In this document: positions 17,059-25,813 of the stretch, one piece after another
Position numbering within the stretch: position 1 is the first letter of the stretch
Layout: the number at the start of each line of letters is the position of its first letter
NCBI RefSeq assembly: GCF_007826885.1
Contig: NZ_ML675580.1
Location: forward strand, 124,001 to 188,000
DNA: 64,000 bases
Direction: 5' to 3'
Source of the DNA: Candidatus Nitrosocosmicus arcticus
GTDB taxonomy: Archaea; Thermoproteota; Nitrososphaeria; Nitrososphaerales; Nitrososphaeraceae
Program-made: the position numbers and the translations under genes
Notes under the pieces: model-generated
Databases searched by the model: none
Told to the model about the DNA's origin: nothing
What the model saw: the letters and a program-made list of their open reading frames with translations, nothing else

Positions 17059-18228
17059 ATGCTAAAAATTAAGATCAATAAACATACATTTAGTTTATTT
17101 TTACTCGTAATTTCAACATTCTTTATATCTCAAAGTTACAATACAGCAACTTCATTTGCTCAAACGGAGTCAGGTTCAGCCAGCGGAGAAACTCAGAGTT
17201 CAACCGAATCAATACTAGTTTGCGAATTTGTGCAATTTTGTTCTAACCCGGTAGAATCGAGTAGGAACGACAATGAGACATCCGTTATTTCTCCAGTTAC
17301 AGCAGAGAGTGAAGCTCAAACAACAGCAGAGAGTGAAGCTCAAACAACAGCAGAGAGTGAAGCTCAAACAACACCTGATTCATCAGACGTTTTACCAGAT
17401 GTTACCTCGAATATCTCATTAATAATGACGCCCGATTTACCGGGTAGCGTGGCAGAGGAAGATTCCCAGAACCCGATTAATCAAGATTTATCAGGTGCTA
17501 ATGAAACTCTTCAGATCTCACTTAATGCTACTGATAATAACCAAATGGTAGTACCTGAAAATGCGACGGTAATTACCCCGGATGCTCCAATACCATTTGA
17601 AACCACAGGTGAAAACATTTCGATGACAATTCAAAATAACAATGATACTATCACTACCGGCAATAAATCCAATAATCAAAGTGAGTTTGTAAATACAATT
17701 CCTCTCAATAATTTAACAATGTCAATTGACGATAGTAATAAGTCTCAAGACTCCCCCTTGGAGGTAACCATTGATTCTTTAGGTGCAAATGAGACCATTG
17801 ATTCTTTAGGTGCAAATGAGACCATTGATTCTTTAGGTGCAAATGAGACCATTGATTCTTTAGGTGCAAATGAGACCATTGATTCTTTAGGTGCAAATGA
17901 GACCATTGATTCTTTAGGTGCAAATGAGACCATTGATTCTTTAGGTGCAAATGAGACCATTGATTCTTTAGGTGCAAATGAGACCATTGATTCTTTAGGT
18001 GCAAATGAGACCATTATACTAGACACACCTGTACAAAATGAAAATCAAAGTACTGCATCAAATGAAATCACAAGCTCAGCCACTCCAAACGAAGGCCAAC
18101 AGGACAACACATCAAATGCCAATGACATCCAGTCAAGCTCCAGTCCCAGTACTGAAAATCAAACTACACCCACCTCATTCTTGGATCCGATAATTAATCC
18201 ATTTAAGGAACTTTTTGGACTAAAATAG
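17059..18228 (+). CDS. Exported repeat-rich low-complexity protein
   Basis: A 389-residue protein with a signal sequence (LFLLVISTFFISQS, cleavage near TSFAQTES). The mature part is almost entirely Ser/Thr/Asn/Glu with many N-x-S/T sequons. It has three perfect AESEAQTT repeats (about residues 82-105) and nine perfect DSLGANETI repeats (about 239-319). The C-terminus has a hydrophobic-basic tail (FLDPIINPFKELFGLK) that may anchor it. Two cysteines near residue 55 are the only ones. It is likely a glycosylated surface or matrix protein. The pattern is disordered, so no enzymatic role is expected. It diverges from the glycosyltransferase upstream. Confidence 0.75.
   Translation: MLKIKINKHTFSLFLLVISTFFISQSYNTATSFAQTESGSASGETQSSTESILVCEFVQFCSNPVESSRNDNETSVISPVTAESEAQTTAESEAQTTAESEAQTTPDSSDVLPDVTSNISLIMTPDLPGSVAEEDSQNPINQDLSGANETLQISLNATDNNQMVVPENATVITPDAPIPFETTGENISMTIQNNNDTITTGNKSNNQSEFVNTIPLNNLTMSIDDSNKSQDSPLEVTIDSLGANETIDSLGANETIDSLGANETIDSLGANETIDSLGANETIDSLGANETIDSLGANETIDSLGANETIDSLGANETIILDTPVQNENQSTASNEITSSATPNEGQQDNTSNANDIQSSSSPSTENQTTPTSFLDPIINPFKELFGLK
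17302..17373 (+). repeat. Three 24-bp perfect tandem repeats (AESEAQTT)
   Basis: Three identical 24-bp units inside the exported protein gene. Each keeps the frame. They are DNA-level repeats, not just a protein motif, so they are recent expansions. Confidence 0.95.
17773..18015 (+). repeat. Nine 27-bp perfect tandem repeats (DSLGANETI)
   Basis: Nine identical in-frame copies of a 27-bp unit encoding DSLGANETI. No base differs between copies. Two 90-plus codon frames on the opposite strand exist only because of the repeat. Confidence 0.97.
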
Positions 18229-18261
18229 TATTTCTATATTTTTTTGAGTATTTGATTCAAA

Positions 18262-18603
18262 ATGAGCGAAACCGAGAATAAAATAACATTCGAGGAATTC
18301 CGCAAAGTGGAGCTTAAGGTTGGTAGAATTTTAAGCGCGGAAAATTTGCCAGGTTATAAGAAAATATTGAGGATAATAGTTGATCTGGGCGGTGAGGAAA
18401 GAGAAATAATGTCTGGACTGGCCAAACACTACCAACCAGAAGAAATAGTAAATAAAAATGTTATAGTTTGTACCAACTTAGAGCCCAGAAAATTTGGAGA
18501 TCAAGTCTCGGATGGTATGATACTGGCTGCCTCAAACGATAATGGTAGACCCATTTTATTAACAGTTGTTGAGGACACAAATCCTGGCTCTCAAATTACC
18601 TAA
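18262..18603 (+). CDS. Stand-alone tRNA-binding (EMAP/MetRS-C) domain protein
   Basis: A 113-residue OB-fold protein like the C-terminal domain of methionyl-tRNA synthetase and CsaA. The motif FRKVELKVGRILSAENLPG starts the fold, IVDLGGEEREIMSGLAKHY is the tRNA-contact part, and LEPRKFGDQVSDGMILAA is the signature end. It binds tRNA non-specifically and can improve MetRS delivery. Start is ATG at 18262. The gene follows the exported-protein gene by 33 bp but is probably separately read. Confidence 0.9.
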   Translation: MSETENKITFEEFRKVELKVGRILSAENLPGYKKILRIIVDLGGEEREIMSGLAKHYQPEEIVNKNVIVCTNLEPRKFGDQVSDGMILAASNDNGRPILLTVVEDTNPGSQIT

Positions 18604-18908
18604 CCCAAACGGATCTACCGAGATTTTAGCCTAATAATATTACCTTTCATTTATTTGCTATATTCAAGTCTGGAAAGCCAGTATCCCGTAAATCTCGTTG
18701 CTTCTGATTGACGATCCCCCGATTTGTGTATCCATTCATCCATTCATTCGATATAAATTCATCAATCAGTAAAAGGCATTAGAAGAGAATCAAAACAAAG
18801 GCCGGGCGGCTCACTGGAATAGAAAAATTAAATCGATCTAAAAATTGTCTCCAAAATGAATTTCAGGTTTCCTATAAAGTTATAATCTGTATTAATAACT
18901 GATGAGTA
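18604..18908. other. Intergenic, no gene seen
   Basis: AT-rich spacer with a short GC-rich patch near 18802-18812 (GGCCGGGCGG). I see no gene or clear promoter. Confidence 0.4.
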
Positions 18909-19241
18909 GTGGATAATGATTTCATTGATAGTGATGTTTTTTTTGATGGATCATTAACAGCTGAAAGAATAACGCTCAAAAAACATATCTTTATACCGTC
19001 GGGCCTTTTCATGTGGGAAATTCAGAGCAGGAAAAACAATACAAGTTACTATGTTGATCCTACCCTAACATTTTGCTCCTGTAAGGGGTTTTATTATAAT
19101 TACAACAGAAAAAAATGCTATCATTTATCTGAAGTATCCGATTGCATTGAAAATTCGGATTACACAATCTCTATTTATGAAGATGAATATTTTGATCAAG
19201 TTGTTAAAAGAATACTTCTTCAGATTATTTCTGACTTATAG
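18909..19241 (+). CDS. SWIM-type zinc-finger protein
   Basis: A 110-residue protein with a SWIM motif, CxC-xn-CxH, at residues about 57-75 (FCSCKGFYYNYNRKKCYHL). SWIM domains are found in DNA repair partners and helicase-associated proteins and bind zinc. The rest has an acidic start and a helical C-terminus with no other domain. Start is GTG at 18909, without a clear ribosome binding site. The gene is 50 bp ahead of purD on the same strand and may be co-transcribed. A partner is not evident. Confidence 0.75.
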   Translation: MDNDFIDSDVFFDGSLTAERITLKKHIFIPSGLFMWEIQSRKNNTSYYVDPTLTFCSCKGFYYNYNRKKCYHLSEVSDCIENSDYTISIYEDEYFDQVVKRILLQIISDL

Positions 19242-19291
19242 AGGACAAAAGCTTAATTTCAAATATATGTTAGATAAGAATTCTATCGATC

Positions 19292-20578
19292 ATGCATGAT
19301 TATGAGGATGTACTAATCGTAGGTTCGGGTGGTAGAGAACATGCTTTGGGTTGGAAGATTTCTCAAAGTAAAAAAGTAAAAAAGGTAATATATGCAAATG
19401 GCAACGGTGGGACTGCGGAGAATATTCAGATATCACCTACTGAAATAGACAAATTAGCACAATATGCTAACGAAAATAGATTATTTACTGTTGTTGGACC
19501 AGAAGTCCCATTATCATTGGGCATAGTCGACATGTTTAATTCTTATGACTTACCCATTTTCGGTCCCACAAAAAGTGCTGCTAGACTAGAAACCAGTAAG
19601 GAATTTTCAAAGCAATTTATGAACAGCCATTCTATTCCGACTAGCGAGTTCAAAGTATTTACTGATGCTGGAAAAGCTACCGACTATGTCGAGAGGATTG
19701 ACTTTAATGCAGTAATAAAAGCTGATGGACTAGCAGCAGGTAAAGGAGTTTTTGTGAGTAACAACAAAACAGAAGCCATGGACGCAATTGATCAACTATT
19801 GAACAAAAAAATATTCGGTCAGGCATCCGAAAAAATTATTGTTGAAAGGAAAATCACAGGAGAAGAGGTTTCCCTTATGGCCATTTGTGACGGAGGATCT
19901 TTCGTAATTATGGACCCCTGCAGAGATCATAAGAGAATTTTTGACGATGATTTGGGCCCTAATACAGGAGGTATGGGTAGCTACTCGCCCGTTCCTGAAA
20001 TAACAGAAAATGACTTGAATTACATTTCAGATAAAGTATTCAAACCCGTTATCCACGGAATGAAGGGCGGGGGCAGTCCATATAGTGGTTTCCTGTATGC
20101 AGGCCTCATGATTGAAAAACACACGGGTAAGCCTTTTGTTTTAGAATTTAATGCGAGGATGGGCGATCCTGAGTGTCAACCACTTATGATGAGAATGCAA
20201 TCCGATTTGTTTGAATACATAAAGGCAGCAGAAAAACAGTCATTGGATTCTATGCCACCTTTTGAGTGGAAGGATAAGTTTTCTACATGTGTTATTATGA
20301 CATCTAAGGGATATCCCGACAAATACGAGACAGGGTACGCAATAAAAGGTTTGAACGAGTCACCTGACAATGATCTCATGATATTTCATTCTGGAACAAA
20401 ACTCAACCAAGCCAATGAACTTGTCACTTCTGGAGGACGAGTATTGGGAATAACATCCTTGGGAAAATCAATTGATGAGGCCATGAATAAATCCTATGAG
20501 AAAGTGCGAGAAATATCTTGGGGAGATAATCAGCAGCATTATAGAACTGATATAGGTAGGAAAGGCTTAGAAGTCTAA
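19292..20578 (+). CDS. purD: Phosphoribosylamine-glycine ligase PurD
   Basis: PurD (GARS) makes GAR from phosphoribosylamine, glycine and ATP, the second step of purine synthesis. The N-terminal loop is VGSGGREHALGWK. ATP-grasp features follow: IKADGLAAGKGVFV (about 146-159), EVSLMAICDGG, and DHKRIFDDDLGPNTGGMGSY. The metal-binding LEFNARMGDPECQ lies at about 285-300. Length of 428 residues is normal. Start is ATG at 19292. The gene converges on 5-FCL with an 8-bp gap. Confidence 0.95.
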   Translation: MHDYEDVLIVGSGGREHALGWKISQSKKVKKVIYANGNGGTAENIQISPTEIDKLAQYANENRLFTVVGPEVPLSLGIVDMFNSYDLPIFGPTKSAARLETSKEFSKQFMNSHSIPTSEFKVFTDAGKATDYVERIDFNAVIKADGLAAGKGVFVSNNKTEAMDAIDQLLNKKIFGQASEKIIVERKITGEEVSLMAICDGGSFVIMDPCRDHKRIFDDDLGPNTGGMGSYSPVPEITENDLNYISDKVFKPVIHGMKGGGSPYSGFLYAGLMIEKHTGKPFVLEFNARMGDPECQPLMMRMQSDLFEYIKAAEKQSLDSMPPFEWKDKFSTCVIMTSKGYPDKYETGYAIKGLNESPDNDLMIFHSGTKLNQANELVTSGGRVLGITSLGKSIDEAMNKSYEKVREISWGDNQQHYRTDIGRKGLEV

Positions 20579-20586
20579 TAGTTGGC

Positions 20587-21156
20587 TTACCCCAAATGTA
20601 AAAGCCGTTTATCTGAAATCACCGTATTCATTTTAACATCCTGAGCCTCACAAGTTATTTTTTCTAATATTATTTGGAAATCATAACCGAGTCCTACCAA
20701 AGTCCTGTTTTGAAATGTATTAGAATTAAAGAATTTGTCATAATAGCCTTTGCCATACCCAATCCTGTTACCAATCATGTCAAACACAATACCCGGTGTT
20801 ATCACAGTATCGAGACAAGAGTTCATATTTTCGCTAGTTACCTCAGGTTCCATTATGCCATATTTGCCAAATCGGAGCCTCTTTGTCGGATCGTATTTGA
20901 AAAAAACAATCCGCTCGTCTATTATTGTGGGAAGGCATACTGTCTTTGAATTTGAAATGGCTTTTGAGATGATTCGAAATGTTTGGATTTCGTTTAAGAT
21001 AGGATAATAAAGCCCGATAACTTTGCTTTCTGTAAAAAACCTTGAACCGAGAAATCTTTGTTGAGCAGACCAACTTTTAATAAAACAATCATATGAAGGC
21101 AAGTTTTTTCGTATCAGGAGGTATTTCTTTCTCAAGACCTCTTTAGAAAGAACCAT
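20587..21156 (-). CDS. 5-formyltetrahydrofolate cyclo-ligase (5-FCL)
   Basis: It converts 5-formyl-THF to 5,10-methenyl-THF with ATP, returning stored folate to the one-carbon pool. Family marks are KKYLLIRKNLPS near the start, GKYGIMEPE (the substrate-pocket strand) and the ATP motif GNRIGYGKGYYDKFF near residues 130-145. It is 189 residues long, with no deletion. It starts at ATG 21156 and lies 4 bp downstream of the folD stop, so the two likely form one transcript. Confidence 0.92.
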   Translation of the reverse strand: MVLSKEVLRKKYLLIRKNLPSYDCFIKSWSAQQRFLGSRFFTESKVIGLYYPILNEIQTFRIISKAISNSKTVCLPTIIDERIVFFKYDPTKRLRFGKYGIMEPEVTSENMNSCLDTVITPGIVFDMIGNRIGYGKGYYDKFFNSNTFQNRTLVGLGYDFQIILEKITCEAQDVKMNTVISDKRLLHLG

Positions 21157-21160
21157 TTTT

Positions 21161-22024
21161 TTACTTTGCGTATGCCTTTGAGGCCTCGACGGTATTACGC
21201 AAAAGCATGCAAATAGTCATTGGTCCAACTCCGCCAGGGACCGGAGTAATGTATCTAGCTTTCTCTTTTACCTTTTCAAAATCTACATCTCCACATAGTT
21301 TGCCATCAACTCTATTGGTCCCGACATCAATTATTGTTGCGCCGTTCGTGACCATATCATCTGTCAATACGAATGAATCTCTATTCCCTACAGCAGTAAC
21401 AATTATGTCGGCATTTTGTGAGAAAAACTTTAGATTCTTAGTGTGAGAGTGAGAAATAGTAACAGTTGAATTTTTACTCAATAACAATGAAGCCAAAGGC
21501 TTTCCGACCAAATTACTCCTATTAACAATCAAGACATTGGCCCCGTCCAATTGAATTTTATAATTACGGAATAGTTCCATTATTCCGAGAGGAGTGCATG
21601 GGATTAGATTTGTTTTATTGTTAAGTAACAAACCAGAATTGATAAATGTTAACCCATCAACATCTTTCCTGGGATCCACCATGTTGATTACATTATATTT
21701 ATCCAGGTGATCAGGCAATGGTAATTGTATAAGTATTCCATGTACAGTAGAATCTAGATTAAGCTTTTCAATTAATCGAATCAATTTAGTCTGTGAAATA
21801 TCAGCATCAAATCGAAAATCAAGAGTTCTTATCCCTATCGAGTTGGCAGCTTTTTGTTTATTATTAATATAAACCAATGATGGCGGGTCGGATCCAATAA
21901 GTATGGTAGCCAAACAAGGTATCACACCTTGGGTTACTAGTCCAGAAATTTCATTTTTTAGACTATTTTTTATGCGATTTGATACCACTAATCCGTCTAT
22001 TATCATGGCTGTCAATATATCCAT
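21161..22024 (-). CDS. folD: Methylene-THF dehydrogenase/methenyl-THF cyclohydrolase FolD
   Basis: A bifunctional enzyme that interconverts methylene-, methenyl- and formyl-THF with NADP. The substrate pocket has SLVYINNKQKAANSIGI (the Tyr and the catalytic Lys), VHGILIQLPLPDHLD and DVDGLTFINSG. The NAD(P) site is VLIVNRSNLVGKPLASLLL, and the end has TPVPGGVGPMTICMLL. Start: ATG at 22024, with a second ATG six codons later (MIIDGLVV). The gene is followed by 5-FCL, and the pair is folate-dedicated. Confidence 0.95.
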   Translation of the reverse strand: MDILTAMIIDGLVVSNRIKNSLKNEISGLVTQGVIPCLATILIGSDPPSLVYINNKQKAANSIGIRTLDFRFDADISQTKLIRLIEKLNLDSTVHGILIQLPLPDHLDKYNVINMVDPRKDVDGLTFINSGLLLNNKTNLIPCTPLGIMELFRNYKIQLDGANVLIVNRSNLVGKPLASLLLSKNSTVTISHSHTKNLKFFSQNADIIVTAVGNRDSFVLTDDMVTNGATIIDVGTNRVDGKLCGDVDFEKVKEKARYITPVPGGVGPMTICMLLRNTVEASKAYAK

Positions 22025-22124
22025 TTAATTATAAAATTGATATAATTTTAGTTTTATTAATAATAATAACTAAAAGAATAAAAAAAATTTATTTCAAAAA
22101 GATAAAAGTGAACTCAGTATGTGC

Positions 22125-22946
22125 TTACTTGAGTTTGACTTTGATTTTCGGAGAGTCAGTTACGTTTTTCAATTTGGCTACTGCTAGTTCGCCCGCTTTT
22201 CGACCCGATAATAGCATTGATCCAAAAGTTGGTCCCATTCGAGGTAACCCATAGGTTTCAGTCACTGACATTCCAGCCGCAATCAATCCCGGGTAAACCT
22301 CCCCAGTTGAATGGACAACTCCGTCTTCGCCACCTTCTACCCACATCGGATTCATACCTTTCCAATCAACCAGACCCCTTTCCATTAATCGTTTTACTGC
22401 TACAGAATCGTGACCCGTAGCATCAATTACAATCTTACTTTCAAAGGCCACTGGGTCAACACAAGTTATATTTCTAGGCAGTGCGGATACCGGCATCCAG
22501 TTTATGACTACTCCACATACTTTTTTATTTTTCAAAACAAGATCATCAAATTTAGTTAATTGTAAGAATCTAACTCCAGAATCACACGTTGCAGAAATTA
22601 ATTTAGAGCAAGCATCAGGACCCCAAGCTGCATACAGATTATCATTAATCTTTCTATATGGAACTCCTAACTCATCCCAGACTTTTTGGGCTGGCGCTCT
22701 CACAGTGACAGGATTCATCATATATCCACCGACCCAGTAGCCGCCTCCAAGGTAATTATTTTGTTCTATTATCAGGGTTCTAATTCCGTTTTTTGCTATT
22801 TCTCGCCCAGCTGATAACCCTGCTGGTCCTGCACCTAAGATAATAACATCAGAATCGCTGTATTCTTGAATAGTTTCAAAAAACATAGAAGCTATGGAAC
22901 GAGTAATCTCTTTTTCACTCACATCAGCAAATATTTTCTTGTCCAT
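22125..22946 (-). CDS. thi4: Thi4-type thiazole synthase
   Basis: Thi4 makes the thiazole part of thiamin from NAD and glycine plus sulfur. It binds NAD with a Rossmann-type fold: DVIILGAGPAGLSAGREIAKNG (residues about 33-54) and the GGGYWVGGY loop. The sulfur-supplying site reads T-C162-V-D-P. Yeast Thi4 has Cys here (sacrificed for sulfur in one turnover), whereas methanogen homologues have His. The terminal MGPTFGSMLLSGRKAGE is a family signature. Start is ATG at 22946. It stands alone and is likely controlled by its own promoter. Confidence 0.92.
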   Translation of the reverse strand: MDKKIFADVSEKEITRSIASMFFETIQEYSDSDVIILGAGPAGLSAGREIAKNGIRTLIIEQNNYLGGGYWVGGYMMNPVTVRAPAQKVWDELGVPYRKINDNLYAAWGPDACSKLISATCDSGVRFLQLTKFDDLVLKNKKVCGVVINWMPVSALPRNITCVDPVAFESKIVIDATGHDSVAVKRLMERGLVDWKGMNPMWVEGGEDGVVHSTGEVYPGLIAAGMSVTETYGLPRMGPTFGSMLLSGRKAGELAVAKLKNVTDSPKIKVKLK

Positions 22947-23160
22947 ATGAGAAGTTCTTTATCGTAATATTAATACATTTTTCGACCACTCTAAATTTTA
23001 CAGTCATTCCTATATTCCAGCCCCAAAAAAATGACATGCTAGAAAAGCCCCAAGGTTTATTGGTGTAATTAGCCCAGTTTAGTTAATCAAGTAGTGATAT
23101 TATTTATCTTAATTTAGATTTAATGGACTATCAATAAGAAAAAAGAGTTTGGTCCGGACC

Positions 23161-23787
23161 CTAGTTTTTTATTCTATTCCTTCTCTTGCTATAGTGTACA
23201 TAAGAAAAGACTACTATGCCTATGGATAACAACAATATAACAGATAGAATTGGAAAGTATTCAGAAAGTATTTCTGACAAGCTATCCCAGGAATTTCCCA
23301 AAAAGTAACCCGCAAAAACCAAAATCACACTCCATACGAGGGATCCAAAAAAAGTAAAAATAGCGAATTTTGGCAAAGGCATTCTAGCAATTCCTGCCGG
23401 AACACTAATTAATTCTCTAACCCCAGGAGCCATTCTTCCTAAAAATACAGCGTAAATGCCATATTTTTCAAACCATTTTTCTGCAGCTTCTATTTTTTTC
23501 TCGCTTACAAATACATACTTACCAATTTTGATTATGGCCGGCCTTCCTATTTTGAAAGATATTAAATAAATGACAATGGCTCCGATTGTCGCACCCGCAG
23601 CTCCCGATGCAGCCATTAAAAAGGTCTCAAAGTAAGTAAAATTAGATTTAAAGCCTACGAATCCTGCAAGCGGAAATATTAACTCGCTTGGAATCGGTGG
23701 AAATATGGTTTCGGCAAATGCAGCTATGAATATCCCGAGATATCCGTAAGAGGAAACAAGAGATGTCATAATATTAATAATATCCAC
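23161..23787 (-). CDS. DedA/SNARE-associated family membrane protein
   Basis: A 208-residue integral membrane protein of the DedA (VTT) family, thought to move lipids or lipid carriers across membranes. The FPPIPSELIFPLAGF loop and GRMAPGVRELISVPAGIARM re-entrant segment are diagnostic, with Glu and Arg in place. About four to five membrane helices are visible (e.g. 8-30, 50-70, 140-160, 175-195). Start: ATG 23787. The immediate neighbours do not suggest a specific role. Confidence 0.9.
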   Translation of the reverse strand: MDIINIMTSLVSSYGYLGIFIAAFAETIFPPIPSELIFPLAGFVGFKSNFTYFETFLMAASGAAGATIGAIVIYLISFKIGRPAIIKIGKYVFVSEKKIEAAEKWFEKYGIYAVFLGRMAPGVRELISVPAGIARMPLPKFAIFTFFGSLVWSVILVFAGYFLGNSWDSLSEILSEYFPILSVILLLSIGIVVFSYVHYSKRRNRIKN

Positions 23788-23887
23788 CTTTACTCACAAG
23801 AGAATAGCAGCATTAATTTATTTAATTTTTGGTATACTTGAGAATATGAATAGAAGATTAATAAGGTAATAATACTATCGGAAGGTA

Positions 23888-24004
23888 TTGAACGATAAGA
23901 AATGTGCTCTTTGTTCAGTCGCCCTTCCCAAAGAATCACTCGTGAGTATTTGCAGCGATTGTTTAAAGTGTGCTGACTGTTGTGTAGGTTTGGAAAGGTT
24001 GTAG
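23888..24004 (+). CDS. Zinc microprotein, 38 residues
   Basis: A short frame from TTG 23888 to TAG 24002-24004 with seven cysteines: KKCALCSV, then SICSDCLKCADCC. Spacing suggests one treble-clef or ribbon zinc site. GGAAGG lies a few bases before the start and may serve as ribosome binding site. It is opposite in direction to the CBS gene that ends at 24012. The cysteine density makes chance unlikely, but the small size keeps this tentative. Confidence 0.45.
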   Translation: MNDKKCALCSVALPKESLVSICSDCLKCADCCVGLERL

Positions 24005-24011
24005 AATGTGA

Positions 24012-24572
24012 TTAGGTTAGTTCTACAATCTTAAGTGTATCAGTTAATGTGATTATTCCAATTACATTACCTTTCTCACTAACTAATACACATTTAGCAA
24101 ATCTTACTAAGGATACTAGCGCTTTTGCAGGGGTCGATTCATCTACAAGAGGGGGTGGGGGTTCCATCACAGAACCAATTTTTACCAAGTGTATATCTTT
24201 TTCAGTATTTTCTATCATTATTTTGGCTAGATCATCTTCAGTCAAAATACCAACCAATCTTGTCCCACTGAAAACCGGCATTTGACTGATACTGTGGTCA
24301 CGCATTTTTAGAATTGCTGTACTCAACGACTCTTCACTTTGAATTGTTATGAGATCTTTATTGCATATATCGCCAGCTTTTATAGAAGCATTGCTCTCCA
24401 TAGAGAGCAATATTTCGAAGATTCTCTTGGCAGTATCATAACTTGGTTTACATCTTCCTGACTCGATTTGATTTACCATAGATGTACTGATTCCGCATAA
24501 TATCGCTAACTTCTTCTGGGTCACACCTAATTTTAGTCGGGCCTGTTTGATATAATCAAGTCTAGGTAGCAT
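24012..24572 (-). CDS. XRE-type regulator with two CBS domains
   Basis: A 186-residue protein. The N-terminal helix-turn-helix (residues about 10-50, QARLKLGVTQKKLAILCGIS) is of the Cro/XRE type. A pair of CBS domains follows (about 64-120 and 125-185), with GDICNKDLITI and IGSVMEPPPPLVDESTPAKA as their N-terminal strands. CBS pairs bind adenosine nucleotides, so DNA binding may sense energy charge. This architecture is widespread in archaea. Target is unknown. Start: ATG 24572. Confidence 0.9.
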   Translation of the reverse strand: MLPRLDYIKQARLKLGVTQKKLAILCGISTSMVNQIESGRCKPSYDTAKRIFEILLSMESNASIKAGDICNKDLITIQSEESLSTAILKMRDHSISQMPVFSGTRLVGILTEDDLAKIMIENTEKDIHLVKIGSVMEPPPPLVDESTPAKALVSLVRFAKCVLVSEKGNVIGIITLTDTLKIVELT

Positions 24573-24661
24573 ACCTAATAGTCTATTCTTCTCATCGATT
24601 AATAATTCTATAAACTAATAAAATTTTACAATATTTAACATATTAACAATAAAAGTTACAA

Positions 24662-24736
24662 TGCGACGGCCGGGATTTGAACCCGGGTTACCAGATTGGC
24701 AATCTGATGTCCTAGACCAAACTGGACGACCGTCGC
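24662..24736 (-). tRNA. tRNA-Gly (GCC)
   Basis: Acceptor GCGACGG/CCGTCGC, discriminator A. Anticodon loop TTGCCAA (GCC) on a CAGA/TCTG stem. T-arm CCGGG-TTCAAAT-CCCGG. No intron and no encoded CCA. The overlapping minus-strand frame is just the tRNA translated. Confidence 0.95.
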
Positions 24737-24929
24737 ATTCGTGACTTTTTATAAAAATCCAGGTTATATTAATTATATGGTAGATCTTAGATTTCATCCC
24801 AATCTACTAAATATGATTTCAGGATTTCAGGATCTTGTATTTAAGACGGAATGGCCTGGGCTCAGTTTGTAATTGACTAATAACTAATTTGAAATCCAAT
24901 ATTTTATGATGGTGAGTAAAGAATTGATA

Positions 24930-25190
24930 CTATAATTCTATCTCGTGGGTGGGTTCTAATATTTTTTCTGTACCGGTAGGTTTTTTCATGACATTATATT
25001 CTTCAAAAAGTGCATCAAGAGTATCTTTTTTTACAAAAAATTCCTTTTCAATGAATTCGGTATCATGATTGTCATTATATTCTCGAATCAAGACTTTGAA
25101 AACACCTTTCTTTATTTCCCTCACCAAGAAATCGGCGTTTTCTCCCTCATAATTAAAGTAAGTCACATATTCAGAAATAGGTACTTCCAA
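24930..25190 (-). CDS. Small acidic protein, unknown
   Basis: An 86-residue protein, mostly beta (YVTYFNYEGENADFLVREIKK), then a helical end (KKDTLDALFEEYNVMKKPTG). No domain recognised. Start is ATG at 25190. No operon partners. Codon use is like neighbouring genes, so I take it as real. Confidence 0.6.
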   Translation of the reverse strand: MEVPISEYVTYFNYEGENADFLVREIKKGVFKVLIREYNDNHDTEFIEKEFFVKKDTLDALFEEYNVMKKPTGTEKILEPTHEIEL

Positions 25191-25321
25191 ATTCCCCCAA
25201 ATAAAGTCAAAAATTAACTAATATTAGTGTATCAAATTTCAAATGATAAGATATATAACCACCTTCCATTCCTCACCTAGATTTTAAGTTTTTGATACCT
25301 CCTAAATTTTAAATAGTAAAT

Positions 25322-25750
25322 GTGCCATGTACAAATATGCATAAAAAATATGCTGAAAAACCACCAATGGTATTAATTTCAGGATCATGTCTCGACTTTA
25401 GAAAAGAAAGAGAACATATTATGGAATTAGTGGGTGAACTGGAGTGGGGCTGTCATTATCAATCTAAGTTCGAATGCTCCTCTGTCGGGAAGACCATGGG
25501 TTGGGATTTCTTTGATCTTTATTTTGAAATGGAGTTTATAACTACTTTATCGCAGGTGCATCCAAAGATGCTGAAGGAAGAGGGAAACATTTTGGAGCAG
25601 CAGTTCTTGTTGTGGCTAGGGAAGCAGTTTAGAAAGATGAAAAAGGAGTACCACCTTAAACTTGTTGAAACACCATATGAAGTATCAAAAGGGTTTAGAA
25701 TAGATCCTGAAAGTTATAGAACTGAAGAGACTTTATGGGATCTTAGATAG
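25322..25750 (+). CDS. Conserved-looking soluble protein, unknown
   Basis: A 142-residue protein with strong coding character but no motif I know. It has several Trp and Cys residues (SCLDFRKEREH, LEWGCHYQSKFECSS, MGWDFFDLYFEMEF). A helical stretch (QQFLLWLGKQFRKMKKEYHL) forms the middle. Start is GTG at 25322, but ATG at 25337 (MHKKYAEKPP) is as good. The gene is 63 bp ahead of the DHH protein on the same strand and could be co-read. Confidence 0.6.
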   Translation: MPCTNMHKKYAEKPPMVLISGSCLDFRKEREHIMELVGELEWGCHYQSKFECSSVGKTMGWDFFDLYFEMEFITTLSQVHPKMLKEEGNILEQQFLLWLGKQFRKMKKEYHLKLVETPYEVSKGFRIDPESYRTEETLWDLR

Positions 25751-25813
25751 GAGATTTTTTATGCGTTGTATAGTTATAGTTATTATTGAATAAGCATACA
25801 GATTGGCAGAAGG

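Noticed and set aside
17773-18015. CRISPR-like array
   Set aside because: The 27-bp units are contiguous with no spacers and are in frame in an exported protein.
17705-18026. Two minus-strand frames with perfect amino-acid repeats
   Set aside because: They are shadows of the 27-bp coding repeat on the plus strand.
24615-24797. 60-residue minus-strand frame
   Set aside because: It is a translation of tRNA-Gly itself (SNPGRR pattern), not a protein.
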